A DNA stretch of 64,000 bases from Atherinomorus stipes (lineage: Eukaryota; Chordata; Actinopteri; Atheriniformes; Atherinidae), in contig JALJCO010013434.1 of the NCBI GenBank assembly GCA_023101725.1, positions 1,381,501 to 1,445,500 of the forward strand, read 5' to 3'. The stretch's first letter is position 1, and each line of letters starts with the position of its first letter. The position numbers and the translations under genes were made by a program. This document shows positions 59,021 to 64,000 of this stretch, one piece after another. Under the pieces are notes generated by a model. It was given only the letters and a program-made list of their open reading frames with translations, had not been told where the DNA came from and made no database searches.

Positions 59021-60019
59021 GTGACTAACATGCAAAAAAGTAAGAAATTAGGAAGGGGGCAAAAACTTTTTCACAGTTGTATCTATCTTGCATCATGCTT
59101 CTTCTGCACACCCCTCTGGAATAAATTGGAGTGAGTACTACTATCATGCATAAAATCAGCAAGCATAAAAATGGGACTGTTTGTTAGTTATTGTTGAGAC
59201 TTGATTTATTCTTCTTTGGGAGGCATGAAAAACAGGGAAAATAAAATAAAACTCATGTTTTTGTTCCAACTTTCTTTTCCAAACTGATATTTTACACAGA
59301 GTTTTCTACTAACTACTAAACAGAAGAGACCAAGAACAGTAGCATGCCGCATGTTGTCAGTGCTGGTGTCTTCAAAAGCAGCAGAACCCATAAACCCCCC
59401 AACCTGCCACTGTTTATGTTTCCTCCAAAGTCTGATGGAGCAGCCCTCCCCCTTCAACATCATCCAGACACACCAACCTGCATGTCAGAAGTGTGTCTTA
59501 GAACGTATCTAACAATGTGACTGACAGAATATGTGGCTGAACTGATAAGAAAGAAAATCTATTTGAAACATGAATGAATTCAACTCAGGGACACAGTTTC
59601 AAAGGAAAGGGGTTAATTATGTAATATGCTGGCAGACTGAGCTGGTTTCCATTCAAATCATTTATCAGAAAACAACAGTGCAGTTTCTTTCCACTAGTTT
59701 GTTAGCAGGATATTAGATTGACAAGAGCAAACATGCAACAAGCTTCAATATATTTCCAACAGTTCCAGCTTGTTATTTCACTTCCTCAGAGAAAGTTCTC
59801 AGCTGACAAGTAAATCGAACCACTGTAGCAACAAGCCACTTCAACATTGAACAATGTGATCTGAAAGCCTGCAAGCCCCAATCACCTTCTTTAAATTCAC
59901 CTCTTACTGGTGTCAGTGTAAGCTAAATTTAAATGATCTGAAAATATTCCAAAATGGTGAAATGAAAATCAAAGAAAAAAAAGTTTCAGATGTTCTAAAA
60001 ATTAAAAATAAACCAGTTA

Positions 60020-60281
60020 AAAACAGTATATGCAAATGTTTTCACCCTTTCTGCCTAAATTAAGATCTGGTGCTGTCTTGCATTCAGATGTGAAACAGTG
60101 AAATGAAGTTCACCTAAGGGCAAGTTGAGTTGAGAATCACATGCTCTCAGTGTACAGTGTACACACCTGGTGAAAAGCTCTGGAGCCAGGCAACAAATAC
60201 TGTAAAAACCTAAAAAAATACCTTAGAAAAAAATGATATGCATTAAGAAAACTTAAACAAAACATTAACACCCCCCCCCCC

Positions 60282-60312
<31 letters not shown>

Positions 60313-61010
60313 CAAAAAAGAAAAGAAAAAAAAAATGCCTGAAAAGGGTGTACTTCCAAAGGTCACAGAGTTGGCAGGAAGTAACAAAGAGTCCAGAGGG
60401 AACCCCGAAAGAGTGAACCACTTTCAACTATGGTGAAAATACAAATAAAACTTTTCAACCATCAAGGAAAACAACACATGTGACAATACCTGATTAAATC
60501 ACAACAAAGCATGGTGGTGGTAACATCATACTGTGGTAATGACTATCATAAAAGAGGTCCTTTAAAAATCGGTCAGAATTGAAAGGCACTCAGAATTTAA
60601 TAACCAAACCAAGCGGTAGACATAGGTCCAGCAGGTTTTTTTTTCCCACAAGTTTCTTCGTAAAAATCTTTATAATCACTGAAAAATGTTCTCTACCAAA
60701 TGAAAGAGCGCCGTTTTCAGCTGTGAAAGGGTTAAAGATTAACATAATTTAATGGTACTCTTCAAGCTTTAAGGAATTGGAGCAGTTTTGCCTGAAGGAA
60801 TGGGCAAGAATCCCATTGCTGAGATCTGCCAAACTTAAGACAAGCCCTAAAAGACTTGAAGCTGAAAAACTGTTGCAAAAGGTGACTCTACAAGGTATTG
60901 ACTTCTTGAGTAAGAGTCTATTTCTGCTTGCTCTAGATTTCCTTATTTCCATTTTTATAAATGTCATATTTGTTTTACCAATTGCAAATATTATACAATC
61001 AAAGTGTTGA
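60020..61010 (+). repeat. Heavily decayed Tc1-like remnant
   Basis: Scattered blocks remain: a terminal-repeat-like tgcaaatgttttcaccc near 60030, GGGN-like agcatggtggtggtaacatc at 60509, and the transposase end LEQFCLKEWARIPLLRSAKL at about 60770-60830. Too broken to bound precisely. Confidence 0.5.
60271..60312. repeat. Poly-C followed by (CA)n
   Basis: About 14 C run directly into 14 CA units. Confidence 0.95.
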
Positions 61011-64000
61011 CTATTTTATGTGCCCCCCAATAAATAAATAAATAAATAGATAAATAAAAAATCCAATTTTCTTCCAGGTTCTGAAAAAACAAAGCCATCA
61101 AGATGCCCAAGACGCGTAAAAACAAAAATCAAAACCCTGAAGTTGTCATTTAAAGAATTTTAAACTAGTCAATGAATCATTGTAGAAAAAAGCAAACAAA
61201 AAACAAACAAATGATAAGATAGCAAACAAGATTATTTAAGTATGCTTTTTGTATCTGCCTGAACACATTAAACTACTACTACTCCCCCCCCCCCCCCCCC
61301 CCCTTAAATAGGTAGATTAAATTTAGTAGATTAAAGTTAGTATTGTGTTTTGAACATTAATATTTCTACCCATATATTGAGATCATTATTTGTACTTAAG
61401 ACTCACCCTTAGGCTGATCCAGGACCAGTGAGTTCAATTGTATTGGCTCCTTTTAGTTGATTCTGTTTTGTTTGCAGATGAAACAAAGCTTATGTGAAAA
61501 GAAAAGAAAACAGTGTTTGCTGATAAGGTCCAGGCCATAACAGTTACATGACCAGAACAGGCTAAAAGCAGTTCTGCCTGCCTGAGATCATCGGACACAG
61601 AAACAATCAGAATATGGTTAAAGAGCATTGAAAGACGTCATGGTACTTATTCACTTATTGTAACAGAGTTTTGAACAGTAGTGGAGCAGTTTCACTGACA
61701 TCAAGTACAAAAAAGGGTTTAAAAAAAGATGAAAAGGTGGTCATCTGTAGTGCTGATCAGTATAACTCTGATTAACTGCCACACTTTAACAGCTTTACGC
61801 AAGTTTCCAAAAAATTGACTGTATGTTGAAAAGACTCCGGGATCCATTTGCATCAACTTTGCAGTTTCATGACTGAGATACTTTTTTTTCTTTTCTTTAA
61901 AAACTGGATTTGCTCACTTTTTCTTCTCTTTTAAGAATCTCAGCAGTCATTAAACTGTGTGCACACATAGACAAGTCCATCTTCCATCTAACCACAAATG
62001 TTGATTCTCCAGCACAGGACTGCTCTTCATCCCAGCATGTGAACTCATGTACAGGAGCTGGAATGTTGGCTTCAAATTCCTTGTGGACCATAAGGTTTTA
62101 AGTTATTTCTAAACTAAGCCTCAGGCTGACCTTTGTTAACATAAACAACGGCAAAGGGTATATTCTGTCAACAGTAAATACAACCATATAAAAAAGATGA
62201 CTTTACATACAGCATATACAAAAATATATGCATACATTCGGAAAGGGGAAGATCATTTTCAGTACTGTTGCTTGTAGGAAATGAAATATACATGGTCACT
62301 GCTAGCTTACATAATGTGGACAAAAATACTTCAAATAAATAAACTGGTAAAAATGTACTTCTGAATCATTTTAATCAGCAGGGAAGTTGTTTTTATTCTA
62401 GCACAATGAATAATTCAGTGTGGCAGTAAATAGTAGGAGAATTTGCAGTTTCCAGTCAGTAAATGTTGCTCTATCAGCTGAGGCAGAAATAAACTATACA
62501 TTTTGATCCGAAAAGTACGGTAAGCATAATCGGAAATTGTGCTTTTAATTTTTCTAAACTAAAAGAGCAGAAATGATTGCTGTCAATTTGCCTTGATAAT
62601 ATTTTATATCATCATTCATTTGATGATTAAATAGAAATATATCCTCGAACTTACAAACAATAGATTTGCTTGGAATAGTGGAGCAGTGCCTGCTTCTCAT
62701 TCATTCAGTCATTCATTGACTGTAAAGCTGGCTGCATGAGGGTGGATGGTTGGGACAGTAGGCTGGTTCTGAGCTCAGCTGCTTCTTACTGTGTGCGTCC
62801 ATGTTCTCCACATGCATGTGTGGTTCTCTTCAGGTTCTCCAGTTTCCTTCAATTGACCAAAACATGCATGTTAGGCTAACTAGTGATTGTAAAGAGACCC
62901 AATGAGTGAATATTTGTGGTTGCTTGTGTCTGTGTTGGCTATGTGATAGAAGCTGGAAAAGGCTTTGAATTAAGTGATGTAGAAAATGGATGGATGTCTT
63001 CAAAACTGAAACATTGATGAGGAGAACAAACCAATGTTCTGTGCAACTTCTATAATAAAACAAAGGCTGTTCGTGAGTTTCTGGGTTTTTCTGCTTTGTC
63101 TGTTTTTTATTTTCATTCCTATTTGAATCTTCCCCTTCTTCAAAAGCCACCTAGATTTCCTCATGTCTAGCCAAAATGTAAAATCACATACCATGTCATA
63201 CTGCCAACATCTGGCTGATGCGTGATTTGGCTTATTTGAGTGTGAAGTTACGTTTATTTATGCACAATCCCAATCATATGGTTCTTGTCTCAAAGGTTTG
63301 ACATAGGGTCTTAGCTTGGACCATTGTCTTATGTGTATTCATTACGGTTTTGCAGTAAGATGCACACACAGCGTGTGTAAAACACATTTCAGTTTAGTGC
63401 ATTGATGATTCTGCCTGCAGTAACAACCTAAATGACAAAGCAAGCATACCTTCTTTCTCATGGACTCAAATCACAGAGGCAAATGAGGACGACTTCATGT
63501 AAATTCACGGCTCAGAGATGCTCAGGTCAAATGTTTAACTTGCTATGAAGGCTTATTGAAGGCTGTTTTGGTTTTATTTCATTTAGCTATCTTGAAAGTT
63601 CTGAGCAACAAGCCTCTGTTTGCATGCTACTGTATAAAGTCTGAAAGTCTGCTGTGCACATGGGTGAACCTGCATGAAAACAGGCTAGACTGTTCTTATT
63701 TTTGATAGAAATGCCTCATCTGGAATCTGATCTTTGGGATTTCACTGAGTTGATGCAACCAACAAATGTGCTTTAATGCATCTGTTCCTGCACCTAAAAG
63801 AATGAGGGGTTTAGTCATTTTTGTATGCTTGATAAAGTTTTATGCAGCAGTGATCCCAGCCAAATAATGAAATACACCCATGAGAAGTTTAATCCATTTT
63901 TACTCTCAGAAAAAATTATTTAAATGTAAAACACATGATTCAAATGCTTTTCTTTTCTCTCTCTCTCTCTCTTTTAAGAGGTTTGTATTAGTTCCTTAGT
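61011..64000. other. Right-end region without recognisable genes
   Basis: AT-rich DNA with a 20-C run at 61284-61303, an A-rich (AAAT)n stretch near 61030-61060 and a decayed dispersed repeat at 62775-62996. Open frames are short and lack domains or consistent splice sites. Confidence 0.55.
62775..62996 (+). repeat. Dispersed SINE/LINE-like repeat, copy 4
   Basis: Diverged copy: catgttctccacatgcatgt, ttctccagtttccttcaatt, acatgcatgttaggctaact and an end gtagaaaatggatggatg. Confidence 0.65.

Larger units (their letters stand above)
56373..59079 (+). mobile_element. Tc1-like transposon carrying nested LINE and SINE insertions
   Basis: Terminal inverted repeats (cagctgtgtgaaaatgtttt and its reverse complement at 59079) are flanked by TA. 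The transposase is broken: the N-terminal block VVNLPRSGRPTKITPRAQRR at about 56905-56965, the first Asp in LWTDETKV (by nucleotide, about 57310), the second in QQGNDPKHTS, the Glu in SPDLNPIEMLW. In-frame stops and shifts separate them. A LINE fragment (about 57905-58570) and a SINE-like unit (58686-59020) interrupt its 3' part. Confidence 0.88.

Overview
The window is vertebrate nuclear DNA, most likely from a ray-finned (teleost) fish. Genes are split by GT-AG introns, intergenic and intronic DNA is AT-rich, and much of it consists of Tc1/mariner elements, palindromic MITEs, tRNA-headed SINEs and L2/Rex-like LINE tails of the kind common in teleost genomes. I cannot name the species. Identifications rest on family motifs, exon phases and remembered human proteins; no search was run.

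Layout, left to right. At the left edge, minus strand, are the first two coding exons of szt2 (KICSTOR subunit); the rest lies outside. Next, plus strand, comes ddx10 (4921-8937), a nucleolar DEAD-box helicase encoded in only two coding exons. Then taf4b (TFIID subunit), plus strand, 11749-27585, with 15 coding exons that chain in phase to 703 residues. It converges on kctd1 (minus, 32132-41172), read here as its long isoform: five exons, 806 residues, in which a single 539-residue first exon carries a domesticated Crypton tyrosine-recombinase domain fused to the BTB domain protein. Upstream, also on the minus strand, is aqp4 (46472-51311), five exons, 318 residues, with both NPA motifs, a complete selectivity filter and a PDZ ligand at the C terminus. 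From 51312 to the right end I find no host gene, only repeats and unassigned DNA.

The block taf4b(+)-kctd1(-)-aqp4(-) has the gene order and orientation of human 18q11.2 as I know it, which supports the ortholog names. szt2 and ddx10 lie on other human chromosomes, so the left junction reflects a rearrangement or a transposed copy. The genes form no pathway together: nutrient signalling to mTORC1, ribosome biogenesis, transcription initiation, transcriptional repression and water transport.

The most interesting items are the Crypton-derived exon of kctd1 with its lost recombinase arginine, the nearly intronless ddx10, two inverted Penelope-like fragments with degenerate hammerhead-ribozyme cores in a taf4b intron, a retroposon tail abutting the last kctd1 splice acceptor, a Tc1 element broken by only a few visible lesions, and a datable three-layer transposon nest with a 13-bp target duplication. 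I found no wholly new multi-gene system.
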